A DNA stretch of 64,000 nucleotides from Microbispora sp. H13382 (GCF_014161445.1 NZ_JABBXA010000006.1:124001-188000), one strand, 5' to 3'. Counted from the stretch's first letter, positions 25,052 to 34,568 are shown. The notes: generated by a model from the sequence alone, not told the origin. Translations and numbers: made by a program.

Positions 25052-26758
25052 CTACGACAGCGTGCCGGAGGAGCTCGCGCGCAGCGTGACCGATCCGGCC
25101 GGGGTGTGAACGATCAGCGTGCGTCCTGAGCAGGTGACCTCCGGCCGGTCGGTTCCCGGAACCACCACGGTCAGCAACGACCCCGCCACGGGCGAGACGA
25201 TCGCCGGGGCCGGCTCCTTGCGCATGTAGCCCGGCGAGACCCAGCCCTGGTAGGGCGAGGTCTGCCCGCTCACCACTCGCTGGCCGCCGACGGCCTCGCA
25301 GGACGGCATCGCGAACTGGACGATCGACGCCTTCCACCCGCCGTCGGCCACCACGATCCGCCCGCCCGAGTTGGACACGACCTTCAGCCCGGGGGCGAGG
25401 TGCCACAGGTTGCGGAGCTTCCCGCCGCCGCTGTCGAGTACCGCCAGCACGTCCTCGCGGTGGTTGACCAGCACCGACCGCTTGCGTTGCACGCCGTACG
25501 CATTGTCGGTGAAGGTGAACGTCTGCCGGTCCTTGCGCACGGACTCGCCCACCAGCGCGGTGGGAGTGTGCCCGCGGAACTTCCTGCCCACGATCACCGG
25601 CACGTTGTGGGCCTCCGGGCTCAGCGTCCACCGCCGGTACGGCGTGTTCTCGTACGAGTGGAAGCCCGCCTCGGTGAGGATCGAGCGGCCCTGGGCGTAG
25701 TAGGTGACGCCCATGTGGTCCTCGTGGCCGTGGAACTTCAACGCGGGTCCGAAGCGGATCGAGTAGTAGGCCGACTTGGGGTCGTCCCAGGCCGTGCGGC
25801 CGAAGACGTATCCGGCGTCGAAGACCTGCACGGTCGACTTGGCGTGGTCGAAGGCGGCCGGCTGGACGTCGGCGGGCCCGTCGCCGATCGGCACCATGTA
25901 GCCGTTGGGCTGGGTGGCGGCGCTGATGTGCCGCGGCAGGCTCTCCCAGCGGGTGGCCAGCGCCGCCGGGACCTTCATCTCGCAGTCCTTGATCGTGTCG
26001 ACCGCCACCCTGAGCCGGTCGTGCACGTAGATGGCGTAGCGCGGCGCCTGCTCGCGCAGCGCGCCCTGCCCGTCGATGTCGAGCTTCATCGACTTGACCA
26101 TGCGGCGCACGGCGAGGTTCTTCCACTTCGGGTTCCCGTAGCGGCAGCCGATGCGCAGCAGGCCGATGTCCTGGTCGAGCCCGTGGTTGTGGCCGAGCTC
26201 GTAGTGCTTGGGGTCGGACAGCAGCTTGGCGTGCAGGGCCAGGCTGTTCTTCAGCCAGCCGGCCTTCACATACCTGCTCAGGCACACCAGGGCCGGGGCG
26301 CGCAGCGCGATCGGGTGCTCGGCCCAGGCGTACGGGCTGGTCGTGCGCCCGCCGTACGGGTTGTCGGCGACCCAGTCCCTGGCGATCTCCTCGGCCCGGC
26401 CGAGGTAGTCCTTCTCGCCGGTCGACTCGTAGTCGGCCACGAGCCGGCCCATCCACCGCAGCGACTGGAACACCATCTGCCAGGACCTGTTCTTGTACGG
26501 GTCCATGCGCCAGTCGACGTTCTTGCCCACCGTGACGGCGGGCAGGCCGAGGAAGGACAGCTTGCCGCTCATGACGTCGCCGGAGGTAGGGGTAGCGGGC
26601 AGCCAGTCCCCCTGGCACTCCGGCGTACGGTGTGGGGCCTGCGCCTGGGCGGGCGTGGCCGCGGCGAGCACGGTCAGCGGGAGGACCGCTGCCAGGGAGA
26701 GGGCTGAGAGGCGGCGGAGCACGCCGGTTCCTTCCGAGATCGAATTGGGGCGGCTCAT
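25052..26758 (-). CDS. Secreted heparinase II/III-like polysaccharide lyase
   Basis: 568 residues, exported. The signal peptide core ALSLAAVLPLTVLAAATPAQA is near 20-40. Next comes an all-alpha N-terminal toroid domain (NRSWQMVFQSLRWMGRLVADY, YELGHNHGLDQDIGLLRIG) carrying the conserved Asn-His pair, then a C-terminal beta-sandwich domain of the heparinase II/III type (FHGHEDHMGVTYYAQGRSIL, AGFHSYENTPYRRWTLSPEA). Likely beta-eliminates a uronic-acid polysaccharide. Substrate cannot be predicted, and no sugar transporter or regulator adjoins it. The ATG at 26758 lies ahead of a long Ser/Gly N terminus, and later starts are possible. Confidence 0.82.
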   Translation of the reverse strand: MSRPNSISEGTGVLRRLSALSLAAVLPLTVLAAATPAQAQAPHRTPECQGDWLPATPTSGDVMSGKLSFLGLPAVTVGKNVDWRMDPYKNRSWQMVFQSLRWMGRLVADYESTGEKDYLGRAEEIARDWVADNPYGGRTTSPYAWAEHPIALRAPALVCLSRYVKAGWLKNSLALHAKLLSDPKHYELGHNHGLDQDIGLLRIGCRYGNPKWKNLAVRRMVKSMKLDIDGQGALREQAPRYAIYVHDRLRVAVDTIKDCEMKVPAALATRWESLPRHISAATQPNGYMVPIGDGPADVQPAAFDHAKSTVQVFDAGYVFGRTAWDDPKSAYYSIRFGPALKFHGHEDHMGVTYYAQGRSILTEAGFHSYENTPYRRWTLSPEAHNVPVIVGRKFRGHTPTALVGESVRKDRQTFTFTDNAYGVQRKRSVLVNHREDVLAVLDSGGGKLRNLWHLAPGLKVVSNSGGRIVVADGGWKASIVQFAMPSCEAVGGQRVVSGQTSPYQGWVSPGYMRKEPAPAIVSPVAGSLLTVVVPGTDRPEVTCSGRTLIVHTPAGSVTLRASSSGTLS

Positions 26759-26838
26759 GCTGTCCGAATTCTGGCGATCTGGTCAAGCTGCTTCGGTCAC
26801 AACTGCACAACTGCTCACAAATGGCCCTGCCGGTTCCG

Positions 26839-27441
26839 TCAGGCGCGGGCGGGCGCGGTGCTCTCCCAGAGGCTCGGACGGGCGAGCGGGACTCCGGCCG
26901 CCACGGCGTCGATCCACGCGCCGGTGGTGGTCACCGCGGCGAAGTTCGACTGCATGACGACCAGGACGTTCTCGTGCACCCGCCGGGCGGACAGGGCGCC
27001 GGCGGCGTTCGCCAGCGGCACGGTCCCGGTGGCGTCGGACAGGAACTCGACCGCGAAGCCGAGGTGGAAGGCGTCCCTGGCGGTCGACTCGTCGCAGTTC
27101 TGGGTCATGTAGCCCGCGATCGCGACCGTGTCGATCCCGTCGAGTCTCCCGGCCAGGCCGGTCCCGTGGAAGGCCGACGCCTTGGTCTTGTCCACCAGGT
27201 GCGCGTACGGCCGGGCCGCGACCTCCTCGCGCAGTTCCCAGCCGTGCGAGCCTTCCGCGAACAGCGGTGAGGCGGCGGGGGCGGTGTGCCGCACCACGAT
27301 CACCGGGATGCCGTGCCGCTCCGCGGCGTCCATCGCCCGCAGGATCGCCGCCAGGCTCTCCTCCCGGGGCGGATGGGCGATGGGCAGGGCGCCGGTGAAG
27401 TACTCGTTCTGGACGTCGACGACGATCAGCGCTCGGTTCAT
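26839..27441 (-). CDS. Isochorismatase-family cysteine hydrolase
   Basis: 200 residues with the complete catalytic triad pattern of the family: Asp in VVDVQNEYF near 9, Lys in VDKTKASAF near 110 and Cys in AGYMTQNCDESTARDA near 138. Substrates in this family range from isochorismate to nicotinamide and carbamoyl amides, and no siderophore genes are nearby. It lies 45 bases downstream of an AraC/DJ-1 type regulator on the same strand, a common pairing. The pair may form an inducible catabolic unit. Confidence 0.9.
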   Translation of the reverse strand: MNRALIVVDVQNEYFTGALPIAHPPREESLAAILRAMDAAERHGIPVIVVRHTAPAASPLFAEGSHGWELREEVAARPYAHLVDKTKASAFHGTGLAGRLDGIDTVAIAGYMTQNCDESTARDAFHLGFAVEFLSDATGTVPLANAAGALSARRVHENVLVVMQSNFAAVTTTGAWIDAVAAGVPLARPSLWESTAPARA

Positions 27442-27486
27442 GGATCCGAGGGTGGCGTGGCCGGCCGTACGGGTGTGAGAGCGGCC

Positions 27487-28470
27487 TCAGCCATCCACCG
27501 AGGGATTCCAGCCGAACGACTGGCGGTAGGCGGCGGGGGAGACGCCGACCAGTCGCCGGAAGTGCGGGCGCAGCGCGACGGCGGAGGCGAAGCCGCAGCG
27601 CCGGGCGACCTGCTCGACCGGCAGGTCGCTCGTCTCCAGCAGCCGCTGTGCGTGCAGCACCCGCTGGTGCAGCAGCCAGCGGGCCGGGGAGGTACCGGTC
27701 GCCTCACGGAACCGCCGGTCGAACGTGCGGCGGCTCATGAGCGCGCGGGCCGCCAGCGCGTCCGCGCCGAGCGGCCGGTCGAGGTGGCGCACCGCCCAGT
27801 CCAGTGTCGCGCCCAGCGCCGCGCCCAGCGGGTCGCCCGCGGCGGGGCCCGGCACGGGATGTTCGACGAACTGGGCCTGGCCGCCCGACCGATGAGGCGC
27901 GACGACCATCCGGCGGGCGATCGCGGTCGCCGCGTCCGCGCCGAACTCCCTGCGCACCAGGTGCAGGCACAGGTCGATGCCGCCCGCGCTGCCCGCGCTG
28001 GTGAGGATCCTGCCCTCGTCCACGTAGAGGTCGTCCGCGCGCACCGACACGTCCGGGTGGAGGCGGGCGAGCAGCCCGGCGTACGCCCAGTGGGTGCTCG
28101 CGGCCCGGTTCCCCAGCAGCCCCGCGGCGGCCAGCACGAACGTGCCCAGGCACAGCCCCGCGACGATCGCGCCGCGCTCGTGGGCGGCCCGCAGCGCGTC
28201 CAGGGCGGGAACGGGCGGCGGCTCGTCCGGCGGACGGCGGTAGGTCGGCACGATCACCAGGTCGGATCCCGCCACCGCGTCCAGCCCGTGCGGCGTCGCC
28301 AGGCGGACCCCGGCGTTCGTCCGCACCTCGGAGCCGCCGTCCCCGCCGACCACCCGTACGTCGAAGGGCGGCAGGCCGGGCCGGTCCTCCCCGAAGACCG
28401 AGATCGGCACCGCGGACTCGAACATCGGGGTCCGGTCGAACAGCACGACCGCCACCCGGTGGAACGTCAT
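27487..28470 (-). CDS. GlxA-family AraC regulator (DJ-1/PfpI plus AraC HTH)
   Basis: 327 residues. The N-terminal DJ-1/PfpI-like ligand domain (about 1-170) has the nucleophile-elbow-like GAIVAGLCLGTFVLAAAGLL, in which the Cys is retained. The C-terminal AraC double helix-turn-helix (about 225-320) has LAARALMSRRTFDRRFREATG and VARRCGFASAVALRPHFRRLVGVSPAAYR. ATG 28470 is chosen because the reading starts MTFHRVAVVLF, typical for the family; an upstream ATG would add nine residues. Divergent from the HD-domain gene and upstream of the isochorismatase, so it probably regulates one or both. Confidence 0.92.
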   Translation of the reverse strand: MTFHRVAVVLFDRTPMFESAVPISVFGEDRPGLPPFDVRVVGGDGGSEVRTNAGVRLATPHGLDAVAGSDLVIVPTYRRPPDEPPPVPALDALRAAHERGAIVAGLCLGTFVLAAAGLLGNRAASTHWAYAGLLARLHPDVSVRADDLYVDEGRILTSAGSAGGIDLCLHLVRREFGADAATAIARRMVVAPHRSGGQAQFVEHPVPGPAAGDPLGAALGATLDWAVRHLDRPLGADALAARALMSRRTFDRRFREATGTSPARWLLHQRVLHAQRLLETSDLPVEQVARRCGFASAVALRPHFRRLVGVSPAAYRQSFGWNPSVDG

Positions 28471-28581
28471 GGCCGGAATGCTATTTGCCCCGGCCATCGG
28501 AGCCGCCCGTGGCCCGAATCGTGCGGGAAGTGGCCGTACGGCCGCTCGCGCCAGGCAGGCCCGCTCTGCCAGCCTGGGGCC

Positions 28582-29181
28582 ATGCCGGCTCCGTTTCCCG
28601 AGACGTTCCCGCAGACCCCCGCCGCGGCGGCCGCGCTGGCCGTCGCCGCCCGGTTCTGCTCACCCGCGCTGCTCAACCACTCGATCAGGTCGTACCTGTG
28701 GGGCGCCGGGTACGCCGGGGCGCACGGGATCGGCTTCGACGACGAGCTGTACTACGTGTCCTCCCTGCTCCACGACATCGGGCTGACCGAGACCTTCGAC
28801 AGCCACGAGGTGCCGTTCGAGGACGCGGGAGGACGCCTCGCCTGGGTCTTCTGCACGGCGGCCGGGTGGTCGCCGGACAGATGCGCGCGGGCCGAGAAGA
28901 TCATCGTGGTCCACATGCGCGACCCGGTCGCCGCGACCGAGGACCCCGAGTCGCACCTGCTGCAGGTGGCCACGTCGTGGGACGTGTCGGGGCAGCGGCC
29001 CGAGGAGTTCTCCGCGCACGACCGGGCCGCCGTGCTCGCCCGCTTTCCCCGGCTCGGCTTCGGCGCGGAGTTCCTCGCCGCCTTCGAGGAGCAGGCGCGG
29101 CGCAAGCCGGGCTGCGCCGCCGCCGACTCCGTCGCCGGCGGCATCGCCGGCCGGATCGCCGCGAACCCGCTCGACGTCTGA
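28582..29181 (+). CDS. HD-domain protein (cyanamide hydratase-like)
   Basis: 199 residues with a metal-binding HD fold. A His appears in LLNHSIRSYLWG near 35, an HD pair in SSLLHDIGLTETFDSHEVPFE near 64 and more distal His in IIVVHMRDPV near 114. This arrangement resembles the cyanamide hydratase/DDI2-HDD group and related HD hydrolases, not nucleotide-cycling HD-GYP proteins. Substrate is uncertain. Transcribed away from the GlxA-type regulator with about 110 bases between starts, consistent with regulation by it. Confidence 0.82.
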   Translation: MPAPFPETFPQTPAAAAALAVAARFCSPALLNHSIRSYLWGAGYAGAHGIGFDDELYYVSSLLHDIGLTETFDSHEVPFEDAGGRLAWVFCTAAGWSPDRCARAEKIIVVHMRDPVAATEDPESHLLQVATSWDVSGQRPEEFSAHDRAAVLARFPRLGFGAEFLAAFEEQARRKPGCAAADSVAGGIAGRIAANPLDV

Positions 29182-29288
29182 CCGGGGGCCGCCTCGATCC
29201 CATTTCGGTGCGGACGATCCCCGCCCGGTTGCCGTACGACCGGCGGACGGTGCGGCGTCCGGTGCGGCGCGGTCGAGGCGCCGCCTCC

Positions 29289-29675
29289 TCAGTCCTGCTT
29301 GGGCCCGGTGCTCTCCACGACCTCGAACGACCACAGCTCGGAGTCGGTCGCGGCCGGGCCCTGCCCGTGGCCATGACCCTGCCCGTGGCCATGACCCTGC
29401 CCGTGGCCGTGGCCCTGTGCGCCGGCCTCGGCGGCGGCCTGCGCGTGCCCCGACTGGAACGCCCGGCTCTCCTGCCAGCGCCGGAAGTCCTCCTCGCTCC
29501 GCCACCGCGTGTAGACGAGGTAGCGGTCGCTGCCCTCCACCGGCCGCAACAGCTCGAACCACTCGAACCCGTCGGCCGACTCGACCATCCCGGCCCGGTT
29601 GGCGAACCGCTTCTCCAGTTCGCGCCGCAACTCCTCGGGCACCGTCAGCACGTTGATCTTCACGACCGAAGGCAC
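29289..29675 (-). CDS. IsdG/MhuD-like haem-degrading monooxygenase with His-Gly insert
   Basis: 128 residues of the antibiotic-biosynthesis-monooxygenase fold. The N-terminal 75 residues match haem-degrading IsdG/MhuD relatives: Asn in VVKINVLTV, GFEWFELLRP, YLVYTRWRSEEDFRRWQ and His in AFQSGHAQA. Between the last catalytic helix and the final strand (SELWSFEVVE) sits a low-complexity insert with three HGHGQG-like units, encoded by an 18-bp tandem repeat. Histidine-rich loops often bind metals, so iron, nickel or haem handling is plausible but unproven. Confidence 0.82.
   Translation of the reverse strand: MPSVVKINVLTVPEELRRELEKRFANRAGMVESADGFEWFELLRPVEGSDRYLVYTRWRSEEDFRRWQESRAFQSGHAQAAAEAGAQGHGHGQGHGHGQGHGHGQGPAATDSELWSFEVVESTGPKQD
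29359..29412. repeat. 18-bp tandem repeat encoding the His-Gly insert
   Basis: Three consecutive 18-bp units (29359-29376, 29377-29394, 29395-29412) beginning CCCTGCCCGTGGCC. The first two are identical and the third differs at two or three positions. They encode Gly-His-Gly-Gln repeats in the minus-strand gene, so copy number may vary between strains. Confidence 0.9.
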
Positions 29676-29765
29676 ATCGACTCCCGTACGCTCGACTTCC
29701 CCTGTTACCAGACCACCTTAAGTACGCCCAGGGTGCGTACCCCACTTCGTGCCCCTCCCGCCCAT

Positions 29766-29888
29766 GTTTGCCCGTCGCGTCGCCCAGAGCGGCACCTCGC
29801 CGCGTTCTCGTCGTCGCTCGTAGCTCCGCTACGAGCTCCTCCTCCGCCTTGCGATGCACCACTCTGGACACCGCTCCTTCTGGCAAAC
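29766..29888. repeat. Palindromic 123-bp intergenic element
   Basis: Flanked by GTTTGCC (29766-29772) and GGCAAAC (29882-29888). Inside it has CCAGAGCGG near 29784 with an imperfect inverted CCGCTCC-TTCTGG near 29873, and a central stem GCTCGTAG (29816-29823)/CTACGAGC (29829-29836). The whole unit could fold into one long cruciform and contains no gene. It resembles REP/MITE-like elements; I have an impression of seeing related sequence in other actinomycetes but cannot verify this here. Confidence 0.55.
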
Positions 29889-29917
29889 CTTGGCGGTCGC
29901 GGCACTAGGCTCGTGAC

Positions 29918-30688
29918 GTGCGTATCGCGAGGTTCTCGATGGGCGACCAGGTCGCCTTCGGCGTGGTGGAAGACGGCGGGCAGGTCATCGCCCGGATCGG
30001 CGGGCACCCCTTCCACGGGGTGGAGTTCACCGGTGAGCGGTTCCCGGTGGCCGAGGTCCGCCTGGTCGCCCCCATGTTGCCCAGCAAGATCATCGCCATC
30101 GGCAAGAACTACGCCGACCACGCCAGGGAGATGGGCGGCGAGCCCCCGGCGGAGCCGGTCGTGTTCCTCAAGCCCAACACGACCGTGATCGGTCCCTCGG
30201 AGGCGATCGCGTACCCGGCGAAGCTGTCGGAGCGGGTCGACTACGAAGGCGAGCTGGCCGTGGTGATCGGCCGGCTGTGCCGTGACGTCCCCGCCGAACG
30301 CGCGGGCGACGTCATCTTCGGCTACACCTGCGCCAACGACGTCACCGCACGCGACCTGCAGGCCAGGGACGGCCAGTGGACCAGGGCCAAGGGCTTCGAC
30401 ACGTTCTGCCCGCTCGGTCCCTGGATCGAGACCGAGCTCGACCCGGCCGACCTGGCGATCACCACCACGCTCAACGGCGAGGTCAGGCAGAGCGCCCGCA
30501 CCTCCCTCCTGCTGCACGACATCCCCGCGCTCGTCGCGTACGTGAGCGCGGTCATGACCCTGCTGCCCGGCGACGTCATCCTGACCGGCACGCCCGCCGG
30601 GGTGGGCCCGATGTCCGTGGGCGACGAGGTCGGCGTCTCCATCGAAGGAATCGGAACTCTCACTAACCGGGTGATCTCACGTGACTAG
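29918..30688 (+). CDS. Fumarylacetoacetate hydrolase family protein
   Basis: 256 residues of the FAH superfamily (C-C bond hydrolases, decarboxylases or isomerases acting on oxo-acids). Metal ligands are visible in [15 protein letters not shown] (Glu-x-Glu, near 107-111) and in the [11 protein letters not shown] motif. The C-terminal [16 protein letters not shown] motif reads [11 protein letters not shown] near 226. No catabolic genes adjoin it, and pairing with gltX is a common actinobacterial arrangement. GTG at 29918 is seven bases after TAGGCT (29906-29911), so the transcript may be leaderless. It overlaps the gltX start by eight bases. Confidence 0.92.
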   Translation: MRIARFSMGDQVAFGVVEDGGQVIARIGGHPFHGVEFTGERFPVAEVRLVAPMLPSKIIAIGKNYADHAREMGGEPPAEPVVFLKPNTTVIGPSEAIAYPAKLSERVDYEGELAVVIGRLCRDVPAERAGDVIFGYTCANDVTARDLQARDGQWTRAKGFDTFCPLGPWIETELDPADLAITTTLNGEVRQSARTSLLLHDIPALVAYVSAVMTLLPGDVILTGTPAGVGPMSVGDEVGVSIEGIGTLTNRVISRD

Positions 30689-32054
30689 GGTGCGCTTCGC
30701 CCCTTCGCCCACCGGCATGTTCCACGTCGGCGGCGCCCGTTCGGCGCTGTTCAACTGGGCGATCGCCGAGCAGTCCGGCGGCACGTTCGTGCTGCGCATC
30801 GAGGACACGGACGCGGCACGCAACCGGCCCGAGTGGACCGAGGGCATCATCTCGGCCCTCGCCTGGATCGGCATCAACGGCGGCTCGCCGCACTTCGAGG
30901 GGCCGTACTTCCAGTCCGCCTACGAGCAGCAGCACCGCGAGGCCGCGGCCAAGCTGCTCAAGGACGGCAAGGCCTACCACTGCACCTGCACGCGCGACGA
31001 CGTGAAGGCCAGGACCGGCTCCGAGCACCAGGGCTACGACGGCCACTGCCGCGACCTCGGCCTCACCGAGGGCGCCGTGCGGTTCCGTACGCCCGACGAG
31101 GGCGTGACGGTCGTGGACGACAAGGTCCGCGGACGGGTGGAGTTCCCCAACTCGGCGATGGAGGACTTCGTCATCGTCCGCGGGGACGGCTCGCCGCTGT
31201 TCATCCTCGCCAACGTCGTCGACGACATGGAGATGCGGATCGACCACGTGGTCCGCGCCGAGGAGCACCTGTCGAACACACCCAAGCAGCAGCTCCTGTG
31301 GAAGGCGCTGGGCGCCGAACCGCCGGTCTGGGCCCATGTGCCCGTCATCGTCAACGAGAAGCGGCAGAAGCTGTCCAAGCGCCGCGACAAGGTCGCCCTG
31401 GAGTCGTACCGCGACGAGGGCTACCTCGCCGAGGCGATGGTCAACTACCTCATGCTGCTCGGCTGGGGGCCCGGCGACGACCGGGAGATCATGCCGTGGT
31501 CGGAGATGATGCCGCTGTTCCGGCTCGAGGACGTGAACCAGGCGCCGGCCTTCTTCGACGAGAAGAAGCTGCGGGCCTTCAACGGCGAGTACATCCGGGC
31601 GCTGCCCCGCGAGGTGTTCGTCTCCCGCTGCGAGCCGTGGCTCGACCCGTCCTGGGACCGCTCGGTGTTCGCCCGCGTGGCCGACCTGGTGCAGACGCGG
31701 GTCGCCGTGCTGTCGGAGGTCACCGCCAACGTCGACTTCCTGTTCCTGGACGAGCCCGTCTTCGACCAGGCGTCCTGGGACAAGGCGATGAAGCCGGGGG
31801 CGGCCGAGATCCTGGCCGGGTACGCCGAGCGACTGGAGACGGTCAGCTGGGACCCCGACTCGCTCAAGACCGCCCTGGAGGAGGTCGGCCTCGCCCACGG
31901 GCTCAAGCTCGGCAAGGCGCAGGCGCCCGTCCGCGTGGCGATCACCGGCAGGACCGTGGGCCTGCCGCTGTTCGAGTCGATCGAGGTGCTCGGCCGCGAG
32001 CGCTCGCTCGACCGGCTCCGTACGGCTCTCGCCCGGCTGTCCGAGGCTTCCTGA
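30681..32054 (+). CDS. gltX: Glutamyl-tRNA synthetase
   Basis: Class I synthetase charging tRNA-Glu (and possibly tRNA-Gln, when an amidotransferase is present). 457 residues, slightly shorter than average. The HIGH-equivalent HVGG lies in [16 protein letters not shown] near 15, and the KMSKS-equivalent is KLSKRRDK near 231. GTG at 30681 lies inside the end of the FAH gene, so translation is coupled. Two tRNA-Glu genes and one tRNA-Gln lie 2.3 kb downstream. A strong hairpin closes the unit. Confidence 0.96.
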   Translation: MTRVRFAPSPTGMFHVGGARSALFNWAIAEQSGGTFVLRIEDTDAARNRPEWTEGIISALAWIGINGGSPHFEGPYFQSAYEQQHREAAAKLLKDGKAYHCTCTRDDVKARTGSEHQGYDGHCRDLGLTEGAVRFRTPDEGVTVVDDKVRGRVEFPNSAMEDFVIVRGDGSPLFILANVVDDMEMRIDHVVRAEEHLSNTPKQQLLWKALGAEPPVWAHVPVIVNEKRQKLSKRRDKVALESYRDEGYLAEAMVNYLMLLGWGPGDDREIMPWSEMMPLFRLEDVNQAPAFFDEKKLRAFNGEYIRALPREVFVSRCEPWLDPSWDRSVFARVADLVQTRVAVLSEVTANVDFLFLDEPVFDQASWDKAMKPGAAEILAGYAERLETVSWDPDSLKTALEEVGLAHGLKLGKAQAPVRVAITGRTVGLPLFESIEVLGRERSLDRLRTALARLSEAS

Positions 32055-32100
32055 CCCGTCAGGGCGCCCCACGGCGGGCGCGCAGAGGCATGTGAGGGCC

Positions 32101-32141
32101 GACGGCGCCGGGAGTCCCCTGAAGGGGGCCCCGGCGCCGTC
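32101..32141. terminator. Terminator between convergent gltX and M3 peptidase genes
   Basis: GACGGCGCCGGG (32101-32112) and CCCGGCGCCGTC (32130-32141) form a perfect 12-bp stem, with further TCCCC/GGGGG pairing inside the loop. Convergent genes on both sides make it bidirectional. Confidence 0.8.
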
Positions 32142-32148
32142 CGCGTCT

Positions 32149-34131
32149 CTACAGGAGGCCGCGGCGGTCCAGCAGCGGGGTGATCTCCGGGTCCCGGCCC
32201 CGGAAGTCCCGGAAGGCCGTCATCGAGTCCACGCTGCCGCCCCGCGACAGCAGGGCCCGGCGGAAGGTGTCGCCGTTCTCCCGGCGCAGCCCGCCGTTCT
32301 CGTTGAACCACTCGACGGTGTCGGCGTCGAGGACCTCGCTCCAGATGTAGGAGTAGTAGCCGGCGCTGTAGCCGCCCGCCCAGATATGGGCGAAATACGT
32401 GGTGCGGTAGCGCGGCGGGACGGCGGCCAGGTCCACCCCCGCCTCCCGCAGCGCCCGCCTCTCGAACTCCTCCACGTCCTCCTCGCCGTCGTACGCCGTG
32501 TGCCAGGCCCAGTCGAGCAGGGTGGCGGCGAGGTACTCCAGCGTGGCGAAGCCCTGGTTGAACTTCTGCGTCTCCAGCATCCGGTCGACGAGGTCCTGCG
32601 GCATCGGCTCGCCCGTCTCGTGGTGCCTGGCGTACTCGGCCAGGATCTCCGGGTGGACCGCCCACATCTCGTTCACCTGGGAGGGGTACTCGACGAAGTC
32701 GCGCGGCACGGCCGTCCCGGAGAACCGGGGGTAGCGCACGTCGGAGAACAACCCGTGCAGCGCGTGCCCGAACTCGTGGAACATCGTGTTGACCTCGTCG
32801 AACGTCATCAGGGTCGGCTCGCCCTTGACGATGTTGAGGTTGTTGACCACGACCGGCCTGGTGCCCTCCAGGCCCGACTGCTTAACGAGGCTGTTCATCC
32901 ACGCCCCGCCCCGCTTGGAGGCCCTGGCGTGGAAGTCGCCGAGGAACAGGCCCAGCGGGGAGCCGTCCTCGTCGCGCACCTCGAAGACCCGCACCTCGGG
33001 GTGGTAGCCGTACAGGTCGGGGCGCTCGTGGAAGGTGACGCCGTACAGGCGCATCGCCGCGTTGAAGACGCCCTTCTCCAGCACCGTGCTCAGCTCGAAG
33101 TACGGCCGCATGCGCCGGCTGTCGATGTCGTAGCGGGCCTTGCGCACCTTCTCGGAGTAGAACGCCCAGTCCCACGGCTGGATCGGGTGCCCGGCGATCT
33201 CCTCCAGGTCCGCCTGCTCCTTGCGCGCGTTCGCCACGGCCGGCGGCACGAGCCGGTCGAGCATCTCGGTGACCGCCCGGGTGGTGCCCGCCGTCTGGTC
33301 GGCCAGGACGTACTCCGCGTGGTTCTCGTAGCCGAGCAGCCGCGCGCGCTCCCGGCGCAGCACCGCCAACTCCTTGATCAGCTCCCCGTTGGCCGCGCCC
33401 CGCCCGACCGAGGCGCGGTGGATCCGCTCACGCAGGGACCGGTTGGTCAGCTCGGCCAGGGCCGGCTGCCCGGTGGGCAGGACCAGCGAGATCAGATACC
33501 TGCCGTCCAGCCCGCGTTCCCTGGCCTGGTCGGCGAGCGCCTGGATCGCGTCCTGCGACAGCCCGTCGAGCTCGGCCACGTCCTCGACCACCACGGCCCG
33601 CTCGTTGGTGTCGGCGAGCAGGTTCTGCTGGAAGGCCGTTCCCAGGGCCGACAGCCTTTCGTTGATCTCCCTGAGCCGGGCCTGGTCCTGCGGGCCCAGC
33701 GTGGCGCCCGCACGGGTGAAGTCGGTGAGGTAGCGCTTCAGCAGCCACCGCTGCTCGTCGTCGGCCGCCTCGACCGCCTGGATACGGGCGAACAGCTTCG
33801 CGTTGAGGTGGATCGCGTCGGCGTGCTTGGCGAGCTTCGGCGTGACGTCCTTCTGGATCTCCTGGACGCCGGGCGTCGTGTCGGAGGACGCCTGGTTGAA
33901 GAACACCGCGGACACCCGGTCGAGGAGAGCACCGGACTTCTCCAGCGCCTCGATCGTGTTCTCGAACGTCGGAGGGTCGGGGTTCTCCGCGATCGCCTCG
34001 ACCTCCGCGAGGTGCTCGGCCATGCCCTGCTCGAACGCCGGCGCGTAGTGCTCCTCCCCGATCTCCTGGAAGGGAGGCAGCCCGTAGGGCAGGGTGCTCG
34101 GACTGAGGAAGGGGTTCGCGGCCGAGGTCAT
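32149..34131 (-). CDS. dcp: M3-family metallopeptidase (peptidyl-dipeptidase Dcp type)
   Basis: Cytoplasmic zinc oligopeptidase that removes dipeptides from peptide C termini. 660 residues, normal for the Dcp/OpdA branch. The zinc motif HEFGH occurs in NTMFHEFGHALHGLFS near residue 450, with the downstream Glu in a conserved helix (YPSQVNEMW) near 480. No signal peptide. ATG 34131 has a GAGGAGT site. Monocistronic, facing gltX. Confidence 0.93.
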   Translation of the reverse strand: MTSAANPFLSPSTLPYGLPPFQEIGEEHYAPAFEQGMAEHLAEVEAIAENPDPPTFENTIEALEKSGALLDRVSAVFFNQASSDTTPGVQEIQKDVTPKLAKHADAIHLNAKLFARIQAVEAADDEQRWLLKRYLTDFTRAGATLGPQDQARLREINERLSALGTAFQQNLLADTNERAVVVEDVAELDGLSQDAIQALADQARERGLDGRYLISLVLPTGQPALAELTNRSLRERIHRASVGRGAANGELIKELAVLRRERARLLGYENHAEYVLADQTAGTTRAVTEMLDRLVPPAVANARKEQADLEEIAGHPIQPWDWAFYSEKVRKARYDIDSRRMRPYFELSTVLEKGVFNAAMRLYGVTFHERPDLYGYHPEVRVFEVRDEDGSPLGLFLGDFHARASKRGGAWMNSLVKQSGLEGTRPVVVNNLNIVKGEPTLMTFDEVNTMFHEFGHALHGLFSDVRYPRFSGTAVPRDFVEYPSQVNEMWAVHPEILAEYARHHETGEPMPQDLVDRMLETQKFNQGFATLEYLAATLLDWAWHTAYDGEEDVEEFERRALREAGVDLAAVPPRYRTTYFAHIWAGGYSAGYYSYIWSEVLDADTVEWFNENGGLRRENGDTFRRALLSRGGSVDSMTAFRDFRGRDPEITPLLDRRGLL

Positions 34132-34360
34132 CTCTGGCGACTCCTCACGTGGTGCTGGCGTTTGTCCCAGCCTCGCACAGAAGGGCCATGCCCTTCCGCA
34201 CAGGAGGACCGGACCCCTCGGACAGGGGGCTCGGACCCCTTCGAGCGGAGGATCGGATCACGAGATCGGGGGGCGCGCCGCAATCGTTTTGGTAGTGGGT
34301 CGCAAGCTGGGCTATCCTTTCGGAGTCGCAAGCGGGAGCCGCGAGGCCCCCGCAAGCAGA

Positions 34361-34432
34361 TGGGGTATGGGGTAATTGGCAGCCCGACGGATTCTGGCTC
34401 CGTTAGTCTAGGTTCGAGTCCTGGTACCCCAG
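34361..34432 (+). tRNA. tRNA-Gln (CTG anticodon)
   Basis: 72-nt cloverleaf with acceptor TGGGGTA/TACCCCA, anticodon stem ACGGA/TCCGT and loop TTCTGGC giving anticodon CTG (34394-34396). The T-loop is TTCGAGT. CCA is not encoded. First of three clustered tRNA genes near gltX. Confidence 0.96.
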
Positions 34433-34482
34433 CTGGATCCCCCCAAGGGATTCTGCTGGAAACAGCGCAGTGCACAGTGCAA

Positions 34483-34555
34483 GGTCCCGTCGTCTAGTGG
34501 CCTAGGACGCCGCCCTCTCAAGGCGGTAACGGCGGTTCGAATCCGCTCGGGACTA
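34483..34555 (+). tRNA. tRNA-Glu (CTC anticodon), copy 1
   Basis: 73-nt cloverleaf with acceptor GGTCCCG/CGGGACT (a G-T pair at the end), anticodon stem CCGCC/GGCGG and loop CTCTCAA giving anticodon CTC (34517-34519). T-arm GGCGGTTCGAATCCGCT. CCA is not encoded. Confidence 0.96.
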
Positions 34556-34568
34556 CTTCACTGCACAC

